Below the pieces are notes generated by a model. That model had not been told where the DNA came from, ran no database searches, and saw only the letters and a program-made list of their open reading frames with translations. This document shows, in pieces, positions 25,881-34,491 of a DNA stretch of 64,000 nucleotides. This DNA comes from Parvularcula sp964556115 (GTDB taxonomy: Bacteria > Pseudomonadota > Alphaproteobacteria > Caulobacterales > Parvularculaceae): contig CAZKVC010000008.1 of the NCBI GenBank assembly GCA_964556115.1, forward strand, positions 1 to 64,000. Direction: 5' to 3'. Position 1 is the first letter of the stretch. Each line of letters starts with the position of its first letter. Both the position numbers and the translations under genes were made by a program.

Positions 25881-27000
25881 GGCGGTCTTCAGCAACCTCG
25901 AACGCAGCGCCCGGACCATTCGCGCAGGCAGCCTGAAGGGCTTCGACCTCACGCTGGTCTACTCCTTTGCAAGCCTCGCCCTCCTCGGGCTCGTCCTGTC
26001 CTTCGCCGCGGGTCCCGTGGCCGCGGCGCGGATCGGGATTGCATCGCCCTTCCACTTCACCGAGCGGCACGTGCTGTTCCTCGCGGTGGGGCTGGCCACA
26101 GTCGCAGGGACAATGCTGCTGACGCCGGTTCAGGCCCGGCGGGTCGGTATCATCACCGCCCTCGGCGCGCTTGTCCTGATCATCGCGGCGATGGCGTTCG
26201 GCCCGGAGATCAAGGGCGCGAAACGCTGGCTCAGCCTCGGCGGCTTCAGTCTTCAGCCTTCGGAATTCCTCAAGCCCGGCTTTGTCTGCATGGCGGCCTG
26301 GTTCCTGTCCGCGTCCAAGGAAGAGCCGTTCCCCGGCGCGGTGATGAGCCTCGGCCTCTACGGTATTTCCTCGCTTCTCCTGCTGATGCAGCCCGACTAC
26401 GGACAATGGCTGCTATTGACTGGTATCTGGGCTGTCATGTTCTTCGTCGCCGGGTGGAGCTGGGCATGGATCGCAGGCCTCGGCTCGGCGGCCTCGGGGC
26501 TGTTGATGCTCGGCTACACGACCCAGGGCCACGTCCGCGCGCGGATCGACCGTTTCCTCGACCCATCGAGCGGCGACGCCTACCAGACCGAGAAGGCGGC
26601 CGAGGCGATCTCGGCAGGCGGTGTCTTCGGCCATGACCTCCACGAAGCTTCCGGCGTCAGGGCATCATTGCCCGACGCACATACGGACTTCGTCTTCGCC
26701 GTCGCCGTGGAGGAGTTCGGACTTCTCATCGGCGTCCTGATCATCGCGCTTTTCGCCGTTATCACCATCAGGGGCATTCTCGCCGCCATCTCGACCAAGG
26801 ATGTCTTCCGCCGCACGGCGATCTCGGGCCTGACGGCGGCGATCGCCTTTCAGGCGTCGATCAATGTGGGGGTCAATCTGGGCCTTCTTCCGGCCAAGGG
26901 CATGACCCTGCCATTCATCAGCTATGGCGGCTCGTCACTCATGGCGATGGGTCTCACCGCCGGGCTGCTTCTCGTCTTTACACGGAAGAAGCGTCGGTGA
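25873..27000 (+). CDS. ftsW: Septal glycosyltransferase FtsW
   Basis: SEDS-family peptidoglycan polymerase that works with FtsI (375 aa, about ten membrane segments). Conserved SEDS stretches are GAKRWLSLGGFSLQPSEFLK, LLLMQPDYGQ and, near the end, GLLPAKGMTLPFISYGGSS. It overlaps murD by 8 bases and murG by GTGA. Confidence 0.95.
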   Translation: MVEAVFSNLERSARTIRAGSLKGFDLTLVYSFASLALLGLVLSFAAGPVAAARIGIASPFHFTERHVLFLAVGLATVAGTMLLTPVQARRVGIITALGALVLIIAAMAFGPEIKGAKRWLSLGGFSLQPSEFLKPGFVCMAAWFLSASKEEPFPGAVMSLGLYGISSLLLLMQPDYGQWLLLTGIWAVMFFVAGWSWAWIAGLGSAASGLLMLGYTTQGHVRARIDRFLDPSSGDAYQTEKAAEAISAGGVFGHDLHEASGVRASLPDAHTDFVFAVAVEEFGLLIGVLIIALFAVITIRGILAAISTKDVFRRTAISGLTAAIAFQASINVGVNLGLLPAKGMTLPFISYGGSSLMAMGLTAGLLLVFTRKKRR

Positions 27001-28085
27001 GGATCGCGCTGGCGGCAGGCGGCACGGGCGGGCACATGTTCCCGGCTCAGTCCCTGGCCGAAGAGGCCAAGGCGCGCGGCTGGCAGGTCATGCTCCTGAC
27101 CGACAAGCGGGGCCTGCGCTTTGCCGAAGGCTTCCCCCGCGACGAGGACGTCATTCTGAAGGCCGCGAGCCCGTCCGCCAAAGGCGCCTTCGCCAAGCTC
27201 GCGGCCGTCTTCGCGATCCTTGGCGGCATCCGTCAGGCCAGGCGCGCTCTCAAATCGTTCGGCGCCGATGCGGTGATCGGCTTTGGCGGCTATCCATCCG
27301 CACCCTCGATGATGGCTGCCCAGCGCTTGAAGCTACCCACCGGGCTTCACGAGCAGAACGCCGTTCTCGGCCGCGCCAACCGTTTGAGCGCGAAGAAGGC
27401 GGGCTTTCTCGCCCACGGTTTTCCGATCCTGATGAAAAAGCCTTCGGGCCTCCGCCACCTGACAGAGACCGGGAACCCGGTCCGGCAGGCCGTGCTCGAG
27501 GCTGCCCGAACGGCTTTCGAGGAACCAGGCGAAGGCCCACTGCGGGTCCTGATCTTCGGCGGGAGCCAAGGCGCAAGGCTTTTCGCACGGGTCTTCGCCC
27601 CGGCCCTCGCCGAGTTGCCCGAAGAGCTACGCACGCGCCTTGACGTGACCCATCAGGCTCATGACGACGACCGCGACGAGCTGGCTGGGCTCTACAAAGG
27701 CGCCGGGATCCAGGCCGAGCTTGCGCCTTTCTTCGCCGACCTCCCCCGCCGCATCGCCGAGAGCCATCTTGTGATCGCCCGTTCCGGTGCGTCATCGGTG
27801 GCTGAGCTCAGCGTCATCGGGCGGCCATCGCTTCTCGTTCCACTGAAGATCGCGATGGACGACCACCAGCGGATCAACGCGCAGGTCCTGACCGAAGCGG
27901 GCGCAGCGGACCTCATTCTCGAGGACGATCTCACCGCTGAAAGCGCCGCGCGGGCGCTCCTTACGCTCCTGTCAGACACCAGCCGTTTGACCGCGATGGC
28001 TGCTGCGGCAAAAGGACGGATGGCCGAAAACGCCGCCGGGGACCTTGCGGATCTGACCGAAGCCCTCGTTGCGGGGAAACTCTAG
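26997..28085 (+). CDS. murG: Lipid II synthase MurG (GlcNAc transferase)
   Basis: Adds GlcNAc to lipid I on the inner leaflet (362 aa). N-terminal AAGGTGGHMFPAQSLA, EQNAVLGRANR, the GGSQGAR loop and the nucleotide-sugar block ARSGASSVAELSVIGRPSL are typical. GTG is the start codon, in a GTGA overlap with the ftsW stop. Confidence 0.97.
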   Translation: MRIALAAGGTGGHMFPAQSLAEEAKARGWQVMLLTDKRGLRFAEGFPRDEDVILKAASPSAKGAFAKLAAVFAILGGIRQARRALKSFGADAVIGFGGYPSAPSMMAAQRLKLPTGLHEQNAVLGRANRLSAKKAGFLAHGFPILMKKPSGLRHLTETGNPVRQAVLEAARTAFEEPGEGPLRVLIFGGSQGARLFARVFAPALAELPEELRTRLDVTHQAHDDDRDELAGLYKGAGIQAELAPFFADLPRRIAESHLVIARSGASSVAELSVIGRPSLLVPLKIAMDDHQRINAQVLTEAGAADLILEDDLTAESAARALLTLLSDTSRLTAMAAAAKGRMAENAAGDLADLTEALVAGKL

Positions 28086-28110
28086 GCCTCGAAACAAGAA
28101 AGGCCTGCCC

Positions 28111-29541
28111 TTGACCGAGCGTGACATCTCCATCCGACTGCCATTCCCCGTCGGCCGTATCCATTTTGTCGGTATCGGCGGGATCGGCATGTCCGGTATT
28201 GCCCGCATCATGCACAATCTCGGCTACGAGGTCGGCGGCTCCGATATAGCCGAGGGCGACATTGTCGAGCGCCTGCGGGCCATGGGTATCGAGGTGACGA
28301 TCGGCCACCACGCCTCGCATATAGACGGCGCGGCAGCGGTGGTCGTCTCCACCGCCATCGGTTCGGGCAACCCGGAGGTGGCTGCTGCGAGGGCGCGCCA
28401 TATTCCCGTGGTGCGGCGCTCCGATATGCTGGCCGAGCTGATGCGCCTGAAATGGAACGTCTGCGTTGCAGGCACCCACGGCAAGACGACCACCACCTCG
28501 ATGATCGCGGCACTTCTCGATGCGGGCGATCTCGACCCCACGGTCATCAATGGCGGGGTTATCAATGCCTACGGCTCGAACTCCCGCCCCGGGGATGGCG
28601 ACTGGATGGTGGTCGAGGCCGACGAAAGCGACGGCACCTTCGTGCGCCTGCCCACCACGGTCAGCGTCATCACCAATATGGACCCCGAGCATCTCGATCA
28701 CTGGGGCGATTTCGAAACGCTGCGCGCGGCCTTCGACCAGTTCATCGAGAACACGCCGTTCTATGGCTTCGGGGTCGTCTGCCTTGACCACCCCGAAGTG
28801 CAGGCGCTCGTCGGGCGGATCACCGACCGGCGGCTGATCAGCTACGGCATCAATCCGCAGGCCGATGTCCGTATCGAGAACATCCGCCGCGACGACCAGG
28901 GGCAGGTCTTCGACATCCATTTCCGCGAAAGCGCGGAGACCCAGCACCGGCTCGAGGGGCTTTCTCTCCCGATGCCGGGTCAGCACAACCTGCAGAACGC
29001 CGTCGCTGCCGCCATCGTGGCGCGTGAGCTTGGCGTGCCTGACGAAAGGATCGCGGAAGGCTTCAAGCGCTTCGGCGGCGTCCACCGGCGCTTCACCGAG
29101 ACGGGGCGCTGGCGGGGCATACGGATCATCGACGATTACGGTCACCACCCGGTCGAGATCGCCGCGACCCTGAAAGCAGCGCGGGAAGTGGCGGAAGGCC
29201 AGGTGATCGCCGTGATCCAGCCCCACCGCTATTCGCGGCTTTCGCGTCATTTCGATGCGTTCTGTTCCTGCGCCAACGAAGCCGATCATGTCTTCGTCGC
29301 CCCGGTCTATGCCGCGAACGAGAAGCCCATGGAGAAGGCCTCCGCCGAAGCCCTGGTCACCGGCATGACCCGGGCCGGGCACCGCAACGCCCATCTTCTC
29401 GACAGCCTCTCCGACCTGCCGCTTGCCGTTCGCAAGACGGCGAAGGAAGGGGATATCGTGATCTGCCTCGGGGCCGGAGATATCACCCGCTACGCGCAAT
29501 CACTGCCGGATGAGCTGGAGGCGATGAATGGCCCCGCCTGA
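28111..29541 (+). CDS. murC: UDP-MurNAc:L-alanine ligase MurC
   Basis: First amino acid ligase of the stem peptide (about 476 aa). It shows HFVGIGGIGMSGIARI, the P-loop AGTHGKTTTTSMIA, EADESDGTF, NMDPEHLDHW and DDYGHHPVEI. I chose TTG 28111 because AAGAAAGG lies about 8 bases upstream and the family begins about 12 residues before HFVGIGG. A TTG at 28069 would overlap murG and add 14 residues. The 3' end overlaps murB by 14 bases. Confidence 0.95.
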   Translation: MTERDISIRLPFPVGRIHFVGIGGIGMSGIARIMHNLGYEVGGSDIAEGDIVERLRAMGIEVTIGHHASHIDGAAAVVVSTAIGSGNPEVAAARARHIPVVRRSDMLAELMRLKWNVCVAGTHGKTTTTSMIAALLDAGDLDPTVINGGVINAYGSNSRPGDGDWMVVEADESDGTFVRLPTTVSVITNMDPEHLDHWGDFETLRAAFDQFIENTPFYGFGVVCLDHPEVQALVGRITDRRLISYGINPQADVRIENIRRDDQGQVFDIHFRESAETQHRLEGLSLPMPGQHNLQNAVAAAIVARELGVPDERIAEGFKRFGGVHRRFTETGRWRGIRIIDDYGHHPVEIAATLKAAREVAEGQVIAVIQPHRYSRLSRHFDAFCSCANEADHVFVAPVYAANEKPMEKASAEALVTGMTRAGHRNAHLLDSLSDLPLAVRKTAKEGDIVICLGAGDITRYAQSLPDELEAMNGPA

Positions 29542-30436
29542 CCGATCCCCGGCCAAGCTCCGCGTGATGGAGAAGACGCCGCTGGCGCCCTTCACCTGGC
29601 TCCGGGTCGGGGGCCCTGCCGATCACCTGATCCTTCCGGCGACGGAGGAGCAGCTCGCCCATGCGCTCACCGATCTGCCTGCCAGCGAGAAACTGACAGT
29701 GCTCGGCGTCGGCTCGAACGTCATCATCCGTGATGGCGGGATTGAGGGTACCGTGATCCGGCTCGGGCCCGGCTTCGGCAAGGTGACGGTCGACGGCCGC
29801 CGCGTGACCGCCGGGGCGGGGTGCCTCGATGCGAAAGTGGCCCGGGAGGCGGCCAAGGCAGGGCTCAAGGGGCTTTCCTTCATGGCGGGCATTCCGGGCA
29901 CCATCGGCGGCGCTATGCGGATGAACGCCGGGGCCTATGGCGGGGAGACCAGGGACCGCCTCATCGCCGCAAGGGCCATCGACCGGAAGGGCCGCATGGT
30001 CGATCTGGGTCCTGACGACTTCGCCTTCTCCTACCGCCACGCTGATGTGCCGGACGACCTTGTCCTTATCGAAGCCTCCTTCGAGGCGGATCAAGGCGAA
30101 CCGGCCGAAGAAGTCGCCGCCATCGAAGAGATCATGGCAAAACGCGAGGCAACGCAGCCCATTCGCGAGAAGACCGGCGGCTCGACCTTCAAGAACCCCG
30201 ACCCCGAACGCTCCGGCGGCCGCTCGGCGTGGCAGTCCGTGGATGCGGTAAGGGGCCGGGGCCGCGTGGTCGGCGATGCTCAGATGTCGGAGCTTCATGC
30301 CAATTTCATGATCAATCGCGGAAACGCCACGGCGGAGGACCTCGAAATCCTCGGGGAATCGATCCGCAGCGATGTCCGCCGTGAGCTCGGCTATGAGCTC
30401 GAATGGGAAATCAAGCGCCTGGGGAGGCCTTCATGA
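29528..30436 (+). CDS. murB: UDP-N-acetylenolpyruvoylglucosamine reductase
   Basis: FAD enzyme that reduces the enolpyruvyl group to give UDP-MurNAc (302 aa). FAD-binding blocks VGSNVIIRDGGIEG and GIPGTIGGAMRMNAGAYG, the catalytic serine region KTGGSTFKNP and HANFMINRGNATAED are present. This is the shorter type II MurB layout. It overlaps murC (14 bases) and ddl (ATGA). Confidence 0.96.
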   Translation: MAPPDRSPAKLRVMEKTPLAPFTWLRVGGPADHLILPATEEQLAHALTDLPASEKLTVLGVGSNVIIRDGGIEGTVIRLGPGFGKVTVDGRRVTAGAGCLDAKVAREAAKAGLKGLSFMAGIPGTIGGAMRMNAGAYGGETRDRLIAARAIDRKGRMVDLGPDDFAFSYRHADVPDDLVLIEASFEADQGEPAEEVAAIEEIMAKREATQPIREKTGGSTFKNPDPERSGGRSAWQSVDAVRGRGRVVGDAQMSELHANFMINRGNATAEDLEILGESIRSDVRRELGYELEWEIKRLGRPS

Positions 30437-31359
30437 CCAAGAAAATCCTCGTCCTGATGGGCGGCTTCTCCTCCGAAAAAGGCGTCAGCCTGGTGTCGGG
30501 CGAAACGGCGGCGAAGGCGCTTCGGGCCATTGGCGGCTACGAGGTCGAGAGCATCGACGTCACGCGCGAGGTCGACCGTCAGATCAGGGAGAGCTTCGGC
30601 GGCAAGGGACCGGACGTGGTCTTCAACGCGCTCCACGGCCCTTATGGCGAGGACGGAACGGTGCAGGGCCTTCTCGAGATGATGGGCATTCCCTACACCC
30701 ATTCGGGCGTCCTGACCTCGGCGCTCTGCATGGACAAGGCCAGGACGAAGGAAGTCCTCGCCGCGCATGGCATCAGGGTGCCCGGCGGCCATGTCGTCGA
30801 GACGACCAAGCTCCACGGCATCCACCCCATGCCGGCGCCCTATGTCCTGAAGCCCATCGCGGAAGGGTCGACCTTCGGTGTGGTGATCATCCGCAACGAC
30901 CACGATCCCGCTCCGCGTGCCGAGCTTCTGGACGAAACGGTCTATCACGGCCAGGCCATCGTCGAGACCTACATTCCCGGCCGTGAGCTGACCGTGGCGC
31001 TGAAGGGGACCGAGCCCCTCGCCGTCACCGAGATCAAGGCGGACTTCTACGACTTCGACGCGAAGTACTCCTCGAACGCGGCACCCCACGAGGTCCCTGC
31101 GAACATTCCGGACGAGGTCACCAGGGAAGCCCTCGGCATGGCGGCGAGAGCAGGCGAAATCCTGGGTTGCCGCGGGCTGTCGCGCGTGGACTTCCGCTGG
31201 AACCCGGCGCTTGGAGTTAACGGCCTGTTCATCCTGGAGGTGAATACCCAACCGGGTATGACGCCGACATCGCTTTCGGCGGAGCAGGCCGCCCATCGCG
31301 GCATCAGCTTCTCCGAGCTTTGCCAGTGGATGGTCGAAGACGCCTCGTGCCTAAGGTAG
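30433..31359 (+). CDS. ddl: D-alanine:D-alanine ligase
   Basis: ATP-grasp ligase making D-Ala-D-Ala for MurF (308 aa). Motifs: LMGGFSSEKGVSLVSG, HGPYGEDGTVQGLLE, KPIAEGSTFGV, the late metal-binding DFRWNP and EVNTQPGMTPTSL. ATG 30433 has a strong GGGGAGG site and forms ATGA with the murB stop. Confidence 0.96.
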   Translation: MTKKILVLMGGFSSEKGVSLVSGETAAKALRAIGGYEVESIDVTREVDRQIRESFGGKGPDVVFNALHGPYGEDGTVQGLLEMMGIPYTHSGVLTSALCMDKARTKEVLAAHGIRVPGGHVVETTKLHGIHPMPAPYVLKPIAEGSTFGVVIIRNDHDPAPRAELLDETVYHGQAIVETYIPGRELTVALKGTEPLAVTEIKADFYDFDAKYSSNAAPHEVPANIPDEVTREALGMAARAGEILGCRGLSRVDFRWNPALGVNGLFILEVNTQPGMTPTSLSAEQAAHRGISFSELCQWMVEDASCLR

Positions 31360-32243
31360 CCGCAAAGAAGAAACCCGTCCGTAGACCCGCCGCCAAGAAG
31401 CGGACGGTCCGCCGTGTCTCGCGCCGGCAGATGGGGACCATGGAGAAGATCGGCGCACGGCTCGATTCCAATGCCGGCGTTCTTGCTGCCACCGCGGCCC
31501 AGGTCGGCTTTCTCGTCCTGATCGCCGCCGCGCTTCTCTTCTTTCTCATCACGGTCTTCACCGGGCGCCTGCAGGACCTGCCGGGCCGCCTTGCAGTGAT
31601 GCCCGAAGCTGCTGGGCGGAGCTTGGGCCTCAACGTCATGCGCGTGACCATCAAGGGCGGCATGCATCTCTCCGACCGCGAAGTCATGGCGGCCCTGCGC
31701 GACGAGACCTTCGGCAGCATCATCGGCCGACCCCTGCCGCTTCTCGACCCGGAGGAGCTGCGCGGCGCGGTCGAAGCGCTCGGCCCGGTCAAGAGCGCCG
31801 CCGTCCAGAAGCTTCTTCCCGACACGGTGCATATCTCCATCATCGAGCGGGAAGCACGCGCGGTCTTCCAGAACGCGGAAGGGTCCTTCTTCGTCATCGA
31901 CGACGAAGGGGTCGTCATCCGCCCCTCCTCGGTGACCGAGAACACCGAATTCGTCACCATCTCGGGCACGGACGATCCCGCGGTCGCGGTCGGCTTCCTC
32001 AAGGAGCTGCGCCGTCACCCGGTCCTCTTCGCTCGCACGGCGGGGATCGAGGTGATCGGCGGCAGGCGTTTCGACCTTCGTTTCCGAAACGGCTTCGTCG
32101 CCAAGCTGCCCGAGGACGGTGTTCCCGCCGCCCTTCGCCGCCTGCAATCGCTCGAAGCGGGCACGGGCAGCCTCGCGGCCAATCTCGACTATATCGATCT
32201 CAGGGATCCCGACTGGGCCTATTACAAGCCAAAAGGCGAGTAA
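31347..32243 (+). CDS. ftsQ: Cell division protein FtsQ
   Basis: Bitopic division protein of about 298 aa. A Lys/Arg-rich cytoplasmic tail (KKKPVRRPAAKKRTVRRVSRR) precedes a single membrane segment near residues 55-75 and a POTRA domain that begins around NVMRVTIKGGMHLSDREVM, then the beta domain (SAAVQKLLPDTVHISIIERE). The best start is GTG 31347, just before the basic tail and 13 bases inside the end of ddl; an upstream start at 31320 is possible. It would bridge FtsL/FtsB to the rest of the divisome. Confidence 0.88.
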   Translation: MPKVAAKKKPVRRPAAKKRTVRRVSRRQMGTMEKIGARLDSNAGVLAATAAQVGFLVLIAAALLFFLITVFTGRLQDLPGRLAVMPEAAGRSLGLNVMRVTIKGGMHLSDREVMAALRDETFGSIIGRPLPLLDPEELRGAVEALGPVKSAAVQKLLPDTVHISIIEREARAVFQNAEGSFFVIDDEGVVIRPSSVTENTEFVTISGTDDPAVAVGFLKELRRHPVLFARTAGIEVIGGRRFDLRFRNGFVAKLPEDGVPAALRRLQSLEAGTGSLAANLDYIDLRDPDWAYYKPKGE

Positions 32244-32249
32244 GCGGAC

Positions 32250-33299
32250 GTGACCGCCACGCTCTTTCTGACCGACGAACTGACCGCGCTCCTGCGGCCG
32301 GGCGAGGGGCCTGCCCTTGGCCCTGCCATGGTCGGACGGCGCGGCGTCCTGAAAGCGGATGCAGCCCGGATCCTCGGTGAGCTTGGTGAGGGCGGCGAGG
32401 TCGTCGCCTGCCTGCCGCCCTCCTGGATAAGCTGCCAGGTGCTGCGCGTCAGGGCGACAATCGGGCGCCGGGTCACCCATACCGATGTCTCCGACGCCCT
32501 CGAAGCCGCGCTCAAGCGCTCGGGCGCGAAGGATATGGCGGTGGTCTGCGGCGAACCTGCGCAGATTTTCCTGGACGGCGAAGCGGTAAGGGGCAGTCCC
32601 GTGGGACAGTCCGGGCAGCTTCTCGAGGTCGAGGTCGCGGCGCTTCTCACATCGCTCGACAAGCTGAACGCCCTTGAAAAGATGACGGCGGAAGCCGGGT
32701 ATGATCTCAAGGGTGTCATGGCCGCCGAAGAAGCCGCCGCCGCGGCGGTAACGCCCAACGAAGGCCAGCGCAGCAATCTTTGCATTCTGGATCGCTGGCA
32801 CAGCAAGCTGATTGGCTTTCAGGGCGAAGCGCTCGCCATCAGCACCACGGTGGCGATCGGGGCAGGGCACCTGACCTCGGACGTGGCTGTCACCTTCAAT
32901 CTCGATGATGCCAAGGCTGCGACCCGCGTCGACAAGGCGCTTCTCGGTCGGCTTGCCGAGAATGAGGGAGAGACCGACCATGTGGTCTCGGCGCGCCTTG
33001 ACGAAATCGCATCGCTGATCGGCGAAGCGGCGCGGACCGCCGGTCTTGCGGAGACACCCAGCCTTCTCGTCGGGCTGCCCGTGACCAAGAAGGTCCAGAC
33101 CGTCTTTGCAGCGCAAGGCCTCGCCGTCCGCGGGCCAAAGCTCGAGATCAAGAAGACCGATCCGCCGTTCCTCGCCTTTGCCGAAGCAGCGGGCGGGCTG
33201 GCCAGCGGGGCGGTTCCGCGCACGGCGGCGACGGCATTGCAGCTTTCGGCCGCAAGCCAGCGCAGCACGATCTGGGATTGGCTGAAACGCAACTTCTAG
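32250..33299 (+). CDS. Degenerate FtsA-like protein lacking ATP-binding motifs
   Basis: This gene follows ftsQ by 6 bases, the normal place for ftsA. The 349 residues can be laid along FtsA: DGEAVRGSPVGQSGQLLEVE matches the D-G-x6-PVGM-G-x-LEVE block, VAIGAGHLTSDVAV matches the (I)PIGGxxxTNDIA block, and the tail IWDWLKRNF matches the C-terminal amphipathic membrane helix of FtsA. Yet the N-terminal DIGTSK phosphate loop is missing. The second loop DIGGGTTD reads D181-RWHSKLI. The LTGGGA loop reads LVGLPVTK at 273-280. FtsA is usually 410-430 aa. It therefore looks like an FtsA derivative that has kept interaction and membrane-targeting parts but not nucleotide binding. Start codon is GTG. 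Homology is judged by eye. Confidence 0.7.
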   Translation: MTATLFLTDELTALLRPGEGPALGPAMVGRRGVLKADAARILGELGEGGEVVACLPPSWISCQVLRVRATIGRRVTHTDVSDALEAALKRSGAKDMAVVCGEPAQIFLDGEAVRGSPVGQSGQLLEVEVAALLTSLDKLNALEKMTAEAGYDLKGVMAAEEAAAAAVTPNEGQRSNLCILDRWHSKLIGFQGEALAISTTVAIGAGHLTSDVAVTFNLDDAKAATRVDKALLGRLAENEGETDHVVSARLDEIASLIGEAARTAGLAETPSLLVGLPVTKKVQTVFAAQGLAVRGPKLEIKKTDPPFLAFAEAAGGLASGAVPRTAATALQLSAASQRSTIWDWLKRNF

Positions 33300-33332
33300 C
33301 CGGGCAGGGACGAGCCGGTCTAAGGAGCGTGC

Positions 33333-33986
33333 ATGACTGAATGGACCGACAAGCTGCCGCCCCTTCCGCAACTCGGCGATGACATGCCGCCGCCCCGGCG
33401 CCGTGAGGAGGTGCTGGGCTTCCTCGCCGAGCGACGCTCCTCCACCGCCGCGCAACTGGGCGAGCCAGGGCCTTCGCCGGAAGAGGTGGACGCGCTGTTG
33501 CGCCTCGCATCGCGGGTGCCCGATCACCGCCGGGTGCATCCTTTCCGTTTCGTCGTCTTCGAAGGCGACGCACGCGCACGCTTCGGCACTGTTCTGAGGC
33601 AGGCCTTCGAGAAGGCAGAGCCCGGCGCGTCAGAGGAAGCAGCGGCGCTGGAAGCGGAGCGCTTCACCCGGGCGCCTGTCGTGGTCGCCGTCGTCGCCAG
33701 CCCCGATCCCGCGCACAAGACGCCTCTATGGGAGCAGCAGATGACGGCCGCGGCAGCGGCCCAGAACCTTCTTCTTGCAGCAGGTGCGGCAGGATATGGT
33801 GCGCAGTGGCTGACCGAATGGTACGCCTATGACGCCCATGTCGCAGACGGTACGGGGCTCAAGGCGGACGAGAAATTCGTCGGCTTCGTCTATATCGGGA
33901 CGGCCACGGAAGCGCCCAAGGAGCGGGCCCGCATGGAGCCCGCCGCCCTTACCTCTCGTTGGAGCCGTCCCCGCTTCCAAGACTGA
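33333..33986 (+). CDS. Nitroreductase family protein (YdjA-like)
   Basis: FMN-dependent oxidoreductase fold, 217 aa. The pattern FLAERRSSTAAQLGEPGPS, ASRVPDHRRVHPFRFVV and the LLLAAGAAGYGAQWLTEW block matches the YdjA/TdsD-like branch. A TAAGGAG site precedes the ATG, 33 bases after the ftsA-like gene, so it could be read from the same transcript. It occupies the place where many alphaproteobacteria have ftsZ. The last 38 bases overlap the convergent pgsA. Confidence 0.88.
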   Translation: MTEWTDKLPPLPQLGDDMPPPRRREEVLGFLAERRSSTAAQLGEPGPSPEEVDALLRLASRVPDHRRVHPFRFVVFEGDARARFGTVLRQAFEKAEPGASEEAAALEAERFTRAPVVVAVVASPDPAHKTPLWEQQMTAAAAAQNLLLAAGAAGYGAQWLTEWYAYDAHVADGTGLKADEKFVGFVYIGTATEAPKERARMEPAALTSRWSRPRFQD

Positions 33987-34491
33987 GCGTGTTGAAAGCC
34001 GTCGTCGTGTACTGATAGCCGGTGATGACTGTCAGCAGTGCAGCGGCCCAGAACAGAACGTAGCCGACACTCGAATCGCCGAGTGTGAGAAGGAACAGGG
34101 CCAGAAGCTGGATCGTGGTCTTCGCCTTGGAAAGGGTCGACACCGGCAACTCGCCGCCGCCTTCGATCAGGCCCTCGCGCAGGCCCGCGACCCAAAGCTC
34201 ACGCATGGCGATGATGATGACAGCCACCATCAGCCAGCCGGTCAAGGTATCGATCGCCACGAGGACGATCAGTGCCGTGATGGTCAGCATCTTGTCCGCG
34301 ATCGGATCGAGGACGCGGCCGAGCACCGTCTCTTCGTCACGCTTGCGGGCAATATAGCCGTCCAGCAGATCGGTCGCCGCGGCGATTGCGAAGATCACAC
34401 CGGCGACCAAGCGCTCACCATCGAGGACAAGAGCGGCATAGGGGAAGACGAGAAGAGCGCGGATCAGGGTCAAACGGTTGGCCAGGGTCAC
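33949..34491 (-). CDS. pgsA: CDP-diacylglycerol:glycerol-3-phosphate 3-phosphatidyltransferase
   Basis: Commits CDP-diacylglycerol to phosphatidylglycerol synthesis at the inner membrane (180 aa). The CDP-alcohol phosphotransferase signature DxxDGxxARx8GxxxDxxxD is complete: DLLDGYIARKRDE followed by GRVLDPIADK. Four or five hydrophobic helices are seen. GTG 34491 is the best start, since it gives a GTGA overlap with the accC stop and begins VTLANRLTLIR as PgsA proteins do; an ATG at 34533 would lie in accC. Confidence 0.93.
   Translation of the reverse strand: MTLANRLTLIRALLVFPYAALVLDGERLVAGVIFAIAAATDLLDGYIARKRDEETVLGRVLDPIADKMLTITALIVLVAIDTLTGWLMVAVIIIAMRELWVAGLREGLIEGGGELPVSTLSKAKTTIQLLALFLLTLGDSSVGYVLFWAAALLTVITGYQYTTTAFNTLSLGSGDGSNER

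Noticed and set aside
31047..33539. An 830-codon minus-strand frame across ddl, ftsQ and the ftsA-like gene
   Set aside because: It spans three well-supported genes and has the composition of a reverse-strand shadow.
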